Shown here one piece after another: positions 50,332-58,742 of a stretch of 64,000 nucleotides of DNA. The notes beneath the pieces are model-generated. The model was not told the DNA's origin. It made no database searches and saw only the letters and a program-made list of their open reading frames with translations. This DNA is from Leptospira_A soteropolitanensis (GTDB lineage: Bacteria > Spirochaetota > Leptospiria > Leptospirales > Leptospiraceae): NCBI RefSeq assembly GCF_026151335.1, contig NZ_JAMQPP010000002.1. One strand, given 5' to 3'. Each line of letters starts with the position of its first letter. Within the stretch, counting starts at the first letter, position 1. A program made the translations under genes and the position numbers.

Positions 50332-51508
50332 ATTTCTTTTATATTTAATAATTTCTTTTGTTTCGGTGACCTCGCTTTTCGGACAACCAATGGAAAACTC
50401 CGAAGAATCAAGCCAATACCAATTACGTTGGATGGAAGTCGAAGGTGCCACGGGATATGTTTTAGAAATCAAAAATTCCAGTGGTTATTTAGTTTTATCG
50501 GAGAAGGTAAATGGAACAAGTTATGATTTAGTGAATTATACTTCAGGTATATATGAACACAGGGTGGCAGTTGTCAATAAACTTGGAAAGGTAGGTAGTT
50601 ATTCCGATTGGGTAAAGTTTGAAGTAGTTGTATCAAAAGTGCCGACTCTCACCAAAGATTCTATTTATTCTGTATCTAAGGAAGAGAAGGAAAAAGTTTT
50701 TTTATTGGAAGGCCGGGACTTTATCCATCCTATGAAAGTATATCTTGTGACTGGAGGAAAAAAAATCTTAGCTAAAAAAGTTGTCATAGAATCAGATTCG
50801 GTTGCAAAAGCTACTTTTGCTATTGAGCCAGATACTGATACAGGAATTTATGATTTAGTTTTAGAGAATCCACGAAACAAAGTTTTGACTGCAAAACAAA
50901 GAGTCGTTTTATCAGACTCTAAAGAAAAAGCTGCACGTTTTGCCTCCAGGCAAGAAAGGATCATTCGTAAAGAAGTTCCAGAAGACTATTACGAAACACC
51001 TTATTTTTCTACGCTTTGGCGTTCTACGGTTTTGCCGGGTTGGGGGCAGAAATACATTGATGGAAAAAATTGGAAAGTTTACGTGTATCCGTTGGTAGTA
51101 GTCTCCGCCGCTGTGGTCTATGCAAATTCATACAATAAATTTTTAAGTGCAAGATCCGATTACCAATCGGCAGTTTTATTGGGTGCCATACTCGTGGACC
51201 AACCAGACTCACAAGGATTATGGATCATCAATCGAGGGAACGCTGAAGCAAAATTCAATACCGCAAAATCAGAGTTAGGCGTAATCCAAGTTGGAGCTGG
51301 GGTTTTGGGTGCATTTTTACTCTATAATATAGTAGATTCGTATTTTTCCGCAAAACGAAATGTGGCAAACTTTGAACAGGGATTTCCTTTAGGAGAAACA
51401 AACAAACGAGTGCAAGCCACAGTGGTTTCTGAATCTGGTTGGAACCAATCAAAATTTTCATATGAATATGGTTCTAGATACCAAATCGAATTCTCTTCTC
51501 GTTTCTGA
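50321..51508 (+). CDS. Exported protein with Fn3-like and IPT-like modules and membrane C-terminus
   Basis: 395 residues with a signal peptide (FLLYLIISFVSVTSLFG). An Fn3-like module (about 30-110) repeats the pattern of the upstream protein (LRWMEVEGATGYVLEI ... GIYEHRVAVV). An IPT/TIG-like sandwich (about 115-205) follows. The C-terminal part (about 230-350) has STVLPGWGQKYIDGKNWKVY and two hydrophobic segments, a pattern seen in DUF5683-type proteins. The gene overlaps the FecR gene by 11 bp. I cannot assign a function. Confidence 0.75.
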   Translation: MWNKFLLYLIISFVSVTSLFGQPMENSEESSQYQLRWMEVEGATGYVLEIKNSSGYLVLSEKVNGTSYDLVNYTSGIYEHRVAVVNKLGKVGSYSDWVKFEVVVSKVPTLTKDSIYSVSKEEKEKVFLLEGRDFIHPMKVYLVTGGKKILAKKVVIESDSVAKATFAIEPDTDTGIYDLVLENPRNKVLTAKQRVVLSDSKEKAARFASRQERIIRKEVPEDYYETPYFSTLWRSTVLPGWGQKYIDGKNWKVYVYPLVVVSAAVVYANSYNKFLSARSDYQSAVLLGAILVDQPDSQGLWIINRGNAEAKFNTAKSELGVIQVGAGVLGAFLLYNIVDSYFSAKRNVANFEQGFPLGETNKRVQATVVSESGWNQSKFSYEYGSRYQIEFSSRF

Positions 51509-51551
51509 CAAAAAGCTTGTTTAGGGAAGGACTTCCCCCCAGGCTGATTTT

Positions 51552-52844
51552 ATGCCGATTCCCATTTTAAACTGTGACAGAAATTCACGGGACCAATTGG
51601 ATCGTTTTCTTTTGGATGCAAAAGAAGACCTAAGCTTAGCTACAGAAAAAATCCTTCCTATTTTGGATGCTGTCAAAACGAGAGGGGACCAAGCCCTAAT
51701 TGAATATACCGAAAAGTTTGATGGTATTTCCTTACGTTCGGTGACTTTGGATCCGCACTCGATGCAAACTCATCTCGATCCCAAAATTAAGGAGGCATTT
51801 CTTAGGGCTAAAGCAAATATTGAATCCTTTCACGAAGCGCAGAGAAGAGAATCTTGGTCCAAATTGATTGATGGAAATAGGTTAGGTGTTAAATACACAC
51901 CGATTCCTTCATTATCTGTTTATGCTCCTGGTGGTAAGGCTTTGTATCCGTCCAGTGTTCTTATGGGGGTCATTCCTGCTAAAATTGCTGGAGTAAAGAA
52001 TATACAACTCGTGACTCCCCCTCAAAAAGACGGTTTGCCTGAAATTCTCATTTGGCTTTGTCAAATCCTTGGTGTGAATCGTATTATCACTGTGGGAGGG
52101 GCGCAAGGTATAGCAGCTTGTGCTTATGGAACAGAAACCATCCCCAAATCAGAGTTTATTGTCGGCCCAGGCAATGCTTATGTTGCAGCCGCCAAATCCT
52201 ACTTAGCTGGGAAGGGGATTATCGGCATTGATAGTCCTGCTGGACCCAGTGAAGTTTGTATTATAGCAGATTCTTCTGCCAATCCCAAATGGATCGCCTG
52301 TGATATGTTATCTCAAGCAGAACATGGTGAAGATTCCTCGGCCATCTTACTAACAACAGATAAAGATTTTGCAAATAAAGTAAGCCAAGAATTGGAAAAA
52401 GCATTTATCGAACGTCCAAAACGTTTAGAAATGAAACAACATTCCATTTATAAAAATTCTGCCATTTTAGTTTTTCCTAATTTAGAGGATTGTATTTGGT
52501 TTTCGAATGAGCTGGCTCCAGAACATTTAGAAATACAAACTCAAACCAATGAAGAAGTATTTTCAAAAATAGAACATGCAGGTAGTGTATTTTTAGGGCC
52601 ATATTCGCCCGTTGCAATGGGAGATTATATTAGTGGAACCAATCATATTCTGCCTACTGCAAGAGGGAGTCGGATTTATTCTTCGTTAGGTGTCGATACT
52701 TTTTTGAAAAGAGTTACTTTTCAGGAAATAAATAAGGAATCCTTAGAAAAACTTTATCCGTATGTAAAATTAATGTCTGAATTAGAGGGCCTGGATGAGG
52801 AACATGGAACGAGCGTAAAGGTTCGTACTGAGGAATCATTATGA
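51552..52844 (+). CDS. hisD: Histidinol dehydrogenase
   Basis: 430 residues, zinc-dependent, NAD-linked enzyme for the last two steps of histidine synthesis. Key motifs: YVPGG-equivalent VYAPGGKALYPSSVLM near 119, the long family signature VGPGNAYVAAAKSYLAG then GIDSPAGPSEVCIIAD near 215-236, SQAEHGEDSSA near 257 (Zn ligands), and the active-site NELAPEHLEI and GTNHILPT. The length is typical. The 43-bp leader contains GGGAA-GGAC-TTCCC, a weak hairpin. The stop overlaps the panC start (ATGA). Confidence 0.95.
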   Translation: MPIPILNCDRNSRDQLDRFLLDAKEDLSLATEKILPILDAVKTRGDQALIEYTEKFDGISLRSVTLDPHSMQTHLDPKIKEAFLRAKANIESFHEAQRRESWSKLIDGNRLGVKYTPIPSLSVYAPGGKALYPSSVLMGVIPAKIAGVKNIQLVTPPQKDGLPEILIWLCQILGVNRIITVGGAQGIAACAYGTETIPKSEFIVGPGNAYVAAAKSYLAGKGIIGIDSPAGPSEVCIIADSSANPKWIACDMLSQAEHGEDSSAILLTTDKDFANKVSQELEKAFIERPKRLEMKQHSIYKNSAILVFPNLEDCIWFSNELAPEHLEIQTQTNEEVFSKIEHAGSVFLGPYSPVAMGDYISGTNHILPTARGSRIYSSLGVDTFLKRVTFQEINKESLEKLYPYVKLMSELEGLDEEHGTSVKVRTEESL

Positions 52845-53695
52845 TCGTTGTTTCTAAAATTGATGAATTAAAAAAACTGATTTACGATTGGAAAAGCCAA
52901 GGACAGACAATTGGGTTTTGTCCTACGATGGGAAGTTTACATGCGGGTCATATGGATCTCGTTCAATCTTCTAAAACTCAAACAGACAAAACAATTGTTT
53001 CTATCTTTGTAAATCCAACACAGTTCAACGATCCAAAGGATTTTGAAAAGTACCCAGTCAATACAGAAAATGACCTTTTGTTATGCGAAAAAAATGGAGT
53101 TGATATTGTTTTTTTGCCGGATGTCAAAACAATGTATCCTGATACTAAAACACCGATTCAATTAAGCATTCCAAAATTACAAAACCATCTCTGTGGTAGG
53201 ACTAGGCCAGGTCATTTTGAAGGGGTGTTACAAATTGTTGCAAAACTTTTTCACCTAACAGAGCCAACGAAAGCTTTTTTCGGTTTAAAGGATTACCAAC
53301 AGTTTCGCGTAATTTCTGCAATGGTGGAAAATTTAAACTTCCCGCTAGACATTGTTGGTGTTCCGACTCGTAGAGAAACTGATGGTTTGGCTATGAGTTC
53401 ACGGAATGTTCGTTTGTCTACAAAAGAAAGGGAAACTGCCAGTTTGATACCTAGAATGTTTGCATTAGCAAAAAAAACGATTCAAGCTGGAGAAAGAGAT
53501 ATAAAACTTTGGAAAGAAATTCTTCGGGATTTTTTGCTTACTGGGTCATCTCTCCGTATTGATTATTTAGAGGTAGTAGATCCAATAGAACTACAGCCTA
53601 AAGAAAAATTAGAGGGTGAAATTTTGCTAGCGATAGCTGTATTTGTTGGTGAAGTTAGACTCATCGACAATCAGGTAATAGAAATTCCTAATTAA
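52841..53695 (+). CDS. panC: Pantothenate synthetase
   Basis: 284 residues, typical for PanC, which joins pantoate and beta-alanine with ATP. Family motifs: GFCPTMGSLHAGHMDLV near 26-42 (HxGH nucleotide-binding motif), SIFVNPTQFNDPKDFEKYP near 56, LCGRTRPGHFEGVLQIVAKLF near 118, AFFGLKDYQQFRVI near 145 and TRRETDGLAMSSRNVRLS near 178 (KMSKS-equivalent). The ATG overlaps the hisD stop by 4 bp. mfd follows 6 bp downstream. Confidence 0.96.
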   Translation: MIVVSKIDELKKLIYDWKSQGQTIGFCPTMGSLHAGHMDLVQSSKTQTDKTIVSIFVNPTQFNDPKDFEKYPVNTENDLLLCEKNGVDIVFLPDVKTMYPDTKTPIQLSIPKLQNHLCGRTRPGHFEGVLQIVAKLFHLTEPTKAFFGLKDYQQFRVISAMVENLNFPLDIVGVPTRRETDGLAMSSRNVRLSTKERETASLIPRMFALAKKTIQAGERDIKLWKEILRDFLLTGSSLRIDYLEVVDPIELQPKEKLEGEILLAIAVFVGEVRLIDNQVIEIPN

Positions 53696-53701
53696 ATATT
53701 C

Positions 53702-56700
53702 ATGTCAAAAGAAATAGAAGATTCAAAATTTAATCCCAAACAAGTATTAGCTGAATCAAAATTTTCCTTAGTTAATTTAAGTGGAATTCCTGAGTCAGCC
53801 CATTCTTTTACCACAGCATCCTTATACGAAACACTACGTGCCGAATCTACTTTTTTAGTTGTACTTCCTACAAACCAAGACGCTGAAAGTTTTTCTAGGG
53901 AGTTATTGAGTTTTCTTCCGCAAGAGCAAATTTTTTATTTTCCAGGACCGGAGAATATTCCTTACGAATATACAAAATGGCAAATGGAATGGAAAAGGGA
54001 TAGAATCCTCACCGTTAATAGAATTTTATCAGGAAATCGCTGTTTGGTGGTTACATCTGTTTCTGCTCTACTACGAAAGTTGCCAATTAAAGAAAGTTTA
54101 AAGGGTAAATCGATTACATTAAAATTAGGCAAAGATTTTCCTTTAGACAAATTATTGTCTGAGTTAGTCAATTTAGGGTATCACAGAGAGGAGGTTTGTG
54201 AACAGTTTGGACATTTTAGTTTAAAAGGGGGAATTCTTGATATTTACACTCCTTATTTGTCAAATCCTGTTCGTATTGATTTTTTTGGTGATACAGTTGA
54301 TGAGATTCGGACGTTTGATCCTAATACACAGAAATCAATTTCAAAAATCCAAGAAATTATCATTACGGCCGCAAATGAAACCATTGTAAGTCGTGAAGAA
54401 AAATCGAAATACCAAGAGATATTAACAAATCATAAGGATAAACGACTCCCAATTGATTCTGAATTAGAAATAATAGAGGAACATTTACCTTTAATCAGAG
54501 AACATGAAGGTTTTTTAAATTTCTTTCCTAAAAAGCCGATCCTTATCTTTCCACGATTTTTTGATACAAAAGAACGTTCTTATGGGATGGAAAGAGAATA
54601 CAATACACTGTATGAGAAAAAAAAAGAAGAATCACTTTGTTTAAAACCGGAAGAATTACTTTCCTTTGGGATAGAATGGGAGAGTCTTACTTCAGAGGAT
54701 ACTCCAGGCATTCGTTTTTCCCTACTGCCTGACAATAAGAAAAATTTTTCCTATGACCCAATTAGAGAGGTTAGGGGATTTCGCGGTAAAATCAGAGAGG
54801 CAAAGGAATACTTTCTTGAATTATTAGCAGAAGATAGGAGAAATAAAATTTTTATTACTTCTTCCTTTTCTGCTCAAATGATGCGGCTGAAAGGACTTTT
54901 TTCCGAAGGTGAGTTGGAAACGGTTCACTCTGATTCAGAAGATCCGCTTCCGCTACCACTGCAATCCGTAAATCCAGGCATTCACTTAGTCATTTCAGAC
55001 CTCAAACGTGGATTCCATATAGTTGAGGATCATGTCTATATATTTACGGACAATGATTTGTTTGGGCGTCAATACAAACGTAAAACACGGTATAAAAAAC
55101 AAGCATCCCAAATGATCGAATCTTTCATTGATTTGAAAGAAGGCGATTTTGTTGTCCATGTCAATCATGGTGTAGGTCGTTTCATTAAAATTGAACGAAC
55201 GAAAGCTGACGGTAAAGAAAGAGATTTTTTAAAATTAGAATATGCTGGGGGTGATAGTTTATTTGTTCCCCTTGATCAGATTTCATTGGTACAAAAATAC
55301 ATAGGAGGCACTGACACTCCGAAGTTAGATACTCTTGGAAAGAATTCTTGGAAAAAGGCTAAGGATCGCGTTCAAGAATCAGTAGATAAACTTGCTGAAG
55401 AACTGGTATTACTTTATTCCAATCGCCTTAAACTAAATGGATTTGCATTTCCTCCTGATACCATTTGGCAGGAAGAATTTGAAGCTGCTTTTGAATTTGA
55501 AGAAACACCTGATCAAATTTCTGCTATTGAGGCAGTGAAACAAGATTTAGAATCGGTGAGACCAATGGACAGATTGGTTTGCGGGGATGTAGGTTATGGT
55601 AAAACCGAGGTTGCGATTCGGGCTGCATTTAAGGTGATCATGGCGGGTAAACAAGTAATGCTCCTTACTCCCACTACCATCCTTTCCTTGCAGCATTTTA
55701 ATACATTTAAATCAAGATACGAAAATTACCCAATCAAAATAGCTTTTGTGTCACGGTTTCGAACCGCGGCTGAGATAAAAGAAGACCTAAAGAATTTTTC
55801 CGATGGGAAAATAGACATGCTTATCGGAACTCATGCAATTTTGTCCTCTAAAATAAAACCCAAAAATCTTGGACTGCTCATTATTGACGAAGAACAGAAG
55901 TTTGGTGTAACTCATAAGGAAGCCATCAAAAAATTTAAAAACCTGGTAGATGTGTTAACTCTTACAGCAACACCAATTCCGAGAACCTTACATATGGCAC
56001 TCACTGGAATTCGTGAGCTTTCTATTATTTCAACACCTCCTAAAAACAGGCAAAGTGTAGAAACGTATGTATTAGAAGAAGATGATACACTCATCCAAGA
56101 AGCGATACGAAAAGAAATAGAAAGGGACGGCCAGGTTTTTTATCTCTATAATCGAGTTGAATCGATTGAAGAAGAAGCGGCTTACATTCGTTCCCTTGTC
56201 CCTGAGATTTCAGTGGGAATTTTACATGGCCAATTAACCGAGGATGAAATTGAGGAAACCCTCGTTGATTTTTATGAACGAAAATATGATATTTTGGTTA
56301 CGACTACAATCATTGAGTCAGGGATCGATATGCCCAATGTAAACACACTGATTGTAAAACGAGCTGATATGTTTGGTCTTTCTCAACTTTATCAAATTCG
56401 GGGACGTGTGGGTCGATCGGATCGGAAGGCCTATGCTTATATGTTTTATCCTTCCAAAAAACTAATCACAGAACTTGCCGAAAAGAGATTAAATACGATT
56501 TTCGAATACCAAGAGTTAGGATCTGGTTTTAAAGTGGCCATGCGTGATTTAGAGATTCGTGGAGCTGGAAATTTGCTTGGGAAAGAGCAGTCTGGCGACA
56601 TTATGGAAGTTGGATTTGATCTTTATGTTAAGATGTTGGAAGAAGCAATTTCTCGAATTAAGGGTGAGGAGGTCCGAGTCGAGGTTCGTACGGCAGTCAA

Positions 56701-57124
56701 TTTAAAAACCAACTTCTATTTACCGGATGATTATATTCCAGATACGAAACAAAAAATAGAATTTTACAAACGGTTTGAAGGTTCCGCGAATTTAGATGAA
56801 ATTGAAGAACTTTCGCTCGAGATGGAAGACCGGTTTGGTGAACTTCCGCAGATTGCCAAAACTTTTGTGGAATTGGAAAAAATCCGAACTTTGGCTTCAA
56901 ACCTTGGTTTTGAATTTGTTACGGAAAAATCGGAGGAAATCCTATTCAAATGTGGAACCTATTTCAGAGGAAATCCGGACAGAGTGATTCAGGCCATGAG
57001 TAAATTCAAAGGCCTAACCATTGCCCCACAAGAGCCATCTGTATTACGTTATACGATTCCAGAAAGGGAAGACCTGCAAAAAATCAAAAAATTGCTTTCG
57101 CTTTTGGAATTCCTTGCCGCTTAA
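53702..57124 (+). CDS. mfd: Transcription-repair coupling factor
   Basis: 1140 residues, full-length Mfd, the DNA translocase that removes stalled RNA polymerase and recruits UvrA. The N-terminal UvrB-homology region (about 1-330) includes FPGPENIPYEY. The RNA polymerase-interacting CarD-like domain begins at VVHVNHGVGRFIKIE near 483. The RecG-like helicase core has GDVGYGKTEVAIRAAFK near 627, DEEQKFGVTHKE near 728, TATPIPRTLHMAL and QIRGRVGRSDR. A TRCF domain lies at about 1000-1100. It shares the window with uvrA (34765), although the two are far apart. It is co-directional with hisD and panC. Confidence 0.97.
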   Translation: MSKEIEDSKFNPKQVLAESKFSLVNLSGIPESAHSFTTASLYETLRAESTFLVVLPTNQDAESFSRELLSFLPQEQIFYFPGPENIPYEYTKWQMEWKRDRILTVNRILSGNRCLVVTSVSALLRKLPIKESLKGKSITLKLGKDFPLDKLLSELVNLGYHREEVCEQFGHFSLKGGILDIYTPYLSNPVRIDFFGDTVDEIRTFDPNTQKSISKIQEIIITAANETIVSREEKSKYQEILTNHKDKRLPIDSELEIIEEHLPLIREHEGFLNFFPKKPILIFPRFFDTKERSYGMEREYNTLYEKKKEESLCLKPEELLSFGIEWESLTSEDTPGIRFSLLPDNKKNFSYDPIREVRGFRGKIREAKEYFLELLAEDRRNKIFITSSFSAQMMRLKGLFSEGELETVHSDSEDPLPLPLQSVNPGIHLVISDLKRGFHIVEDHVYIFTDNDLFGRQYKRKTRYKKQASQMIESFIDLKEGDFVVHVNHGVGRFIKIERTKADGKERDFLKLEYAGGDSLFVPLDQISLVQKYIGGTDTPKLDTLGKNSWKKAKDRVQESVDKLAEELVLLYSNRLKLNGFAFPPDTIWQEEFEAAFEFEETPDQISAIEAVKQDLESVRPMDRLVCGDVGYGKTEVAIRAAFKVIMAGKQVMLLTPTTILSLQHFNTFKSRYENYPIKIAFVSRFRTAAEIKEDLKNFSDGKIDMLIGTHAILSSKIKPKNLGLLIIDEEQKFGVTHKEAIKKFKNLVDVLTLTATPIPRTLHMALTGIRELSIISTPPKNRQSVETYVLEEDDTLIQEAIRKEIERDGQVFYLYNRVESIEEEAAYIRSLVPEISVGILHGQLTEDEIEETLVDFYERKYDILVTTTIIESGIDMPNVNTLIVKRADMFGLSQLYQIRGRVGRSDRKAYAYMFYPSKKLITELAEKRLNTIFEYQELGSGFKVAMRDLEIRGAGNLLGKEQSGDIMEVGFDLYVKMLEEAISRIKGEEVRVEVRTAVNLKTNFYLPDDYIPDTKQKIEFYKRFEGSANLDEIEELSLEMEDRFGELPQIAKTFVELEKIRTLASNLGFEFVTEKSEEILFKCGTYFRGNPDRVIQAMSKFKGLTIAPQEPSVLRYTIPEREDLQKIKKLLSLLEFLAA

Positions 57125-57224
57125 ATTTTAAGCATTGGAATCAAGCTAGTTTTGCTAAAAAAGGATGGACATTGCGGGAATTCACGAAACCATCATCACA
57201 AATCCTTTCAGGCACTAAAATAAT

Positions 57225-57896
57225 ATGACTAAAATCCTTCCTTTGTTTGTTTTTTTGGCATCCCTTTTCCTCGTTCAGTGTTCGGACTCGTCTCCGGTCA
57301 TCGAAACTTTGGATAACCATAAAATTACCGTAAAAGACTTTGAAGCAGCTTACGATACGGCTCTTGATTCAATCAGCCGATTACAAAATATCGAAAAGAA
57401 AACGCTTTTAGAATTCATTGAAAAAGATATCAACGAAGTACCACAAAATTTCCAAGATTTGAACTACCAACTTCAAAAGAAAAATTTCTACCAAACATAC
57501 CGTCAAATGATCATGACGCGTCTTGTGGCAGAGAAAAACGGTTATATCTCTCGTCCTGATGTTGCTGAAGTAATCAAACAAGTGGAGATGCAAACCATTG
57601 CTCAAATGTATGTTTCTGAGCAAGTTGAGAAGAAAATCCAAATTACTGACGAACAAGCTAAAGCGGAATGTGAAAGACTTCGTGGATTGGATAGAAATAT
57701 TGCAAACTTAACCATTGATAAATGTCTTACATTTGCAAAAGCACAACTAAAACAATTGCAGACCAGAGAACAACTTCCACTAGTTGTGGAGAGAATCAAG
57801 GAAGAGGTAACCATAAAACGTAATGATAAATTTGATTTGGATGCTTATCTTGCACCAAAGAAAAAAGTGGAAGAACAAAACAACCAACCAAAATAA
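57225..57896 (+). CDS. Lipoprotein with SurA-N-like helical region
   Basis: 223 residues with a lipoprotein signal, LPLFVFLASLFLVQCSDSSP (Cys near 19). The mature part is helical, starting VIETLDNHKITVKDFEAAYD, which is the typical opening of SurA/PrsA-type periplasmic chaperone N-domains (short strand, then D-F-x-x-A-Y). No PPIase domain follows; instead the chain stays helical to a Lys/Asn-rich tail (APKKKVEEQNNQPK). I think it may correspond to a known leptospiral lipoprotein of about 31 kDa class, but cannot confirm this. It is 100 bp after mfd and directly upstream of uppP. Confidence 0.8.
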   Translation: MTKILPLFVFLASLFLVQCSDSSPVIETLDNHKITVKDFEAAYDTALDSISRLQNIEKKTLLEFIEKDINEVPQNFQDLNYQLQKKNFYQTYRQMIMTRLVAEKNGYISRPDVAEVIKQVEMQTIAQMYVSEQVEKKIQITDEQAKAECERLRGLDRNIANLTIDKCLTFAKAQLKQLQTREQLPLVVERIKEEVTIKRNDKFDLDAYLAPKKKVEEQNNQPK

Positions 57897-57902
57897 GTCG
57901 GA

Positions 57903-58742
57903 ATGGACAATACTTTAAACGCGTTTCTCCGTGGCATCATTGAAGCTGCCACGGAATTCTTACCAGTTTCCTCAACAGGTCATCTTTTCCTTTTTAGTTA
58001 TTTTTTCCCATTCAATCATCTCACAGTGGATCATGAGGCTTTTGAAGATTTGTTTGATATATTCATTCAAACCGGGGCAATTCTATCAGTAGTTGTGTTG
58101 TATTTCCAAGTTTTATGGAAACATACAAAATCTGCATCTTTGTATTTAATTAAAAAGACAACAGACAATTCAGGATTCCACTTTTACCGAAATTTGATGG
58201 TTGGTATCCTACCAATTTTAGTTTTAGGTTTCGTTTTTAAAAATACCCTAGATCAAATAAAAATGAGACCTGATCTTTTACTCATCCTTGGCCTTTCCTG
58301 GTTGATTGGTGGCCTCATAATGGTTTTTGTTGAAATGAAACATTATGATGAGTCGGATGGGAGGATCATAGGAATGAAAGAGTCTATCATTGTTGGTTTT
58401 TTACAATGTTTTGCTCTGATTCCTGGAGTCTCAAGATCAGCTGCCACTATTATTACTGCTAGAACTCTAGGTGTTTCTAAAAAAGATTCCGCAGAGTTTT
58501 CCTTTTTTTTGGCAATCCCTGTATTAACCCTTGCGGGTGTTTACAAACTTTATAAACATCGTAGCATTTTAAATTCGGAAACGATAGGCCTATTGTTGTT
58601 TGGAAGTATCGTTTCCTTTGTTATATGCTACTTTATCATTCGATTGTTTATGGCATTTATTCGTAGAAGAAGTTTTTTATCCTTTGGAATATATAGAATA
58701 TTACTTGGTATCCTTGTTATATTGTATTTTGTTCGTGGTTGA
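57903..58742 (+). CDS. uppP: Undecaprenyl-diphosphatase
   Basis: 279 residues with about eight membrane helices. UppP (BacA) dephosphorylates undecaprenyl diphosphate so that the lipid carrier can be reused in peptidoglycan and polysaccharide synthesis. The two signature regions are GIIEAATEFLPVSSTGHLFL (about 11-30, catalytic Glu and Ser/His) and ALIPGVSRSAATIITAR near 172-187 (Arg of the active site). The ATG lies 6 bp after the lipoprotein stop. The 3' end overlaps the convergent phosphatase gene by 26 bp. Confidence 0.96.
   Translation: MDNTLNAFLRGIIEAATEFLPVSSTGHLFLFSYFFPFNHLTVDHEAFEDLFDIFIQTGAILSVVVLYFQVLWKHTKSASLYLIKKTTDNSGFHFYRNLMVGILPILVLGFVFKNTLDQIKMRPDLLLILGLSWLIGGLIMVFVEMKHYDESDGRIIGMKESIIVGFLQCFALIPGVSRSAATIITARTLGVSKKDSAEFSFFLAIPVLTLAGVYKLYKHRSILNSETIGLLLFGSIVSFVICYFIIRLFMAFIRRRSFLSFGIYRILLGILVILYFVRG

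Noticed and set aside
51524..51537. GGGAA-GGAC-TTCCC hairpin before hisD as a histidine attenuator
   Set aside because: Only 5 bp, no His-rich leader peptide and no T-run follows it.
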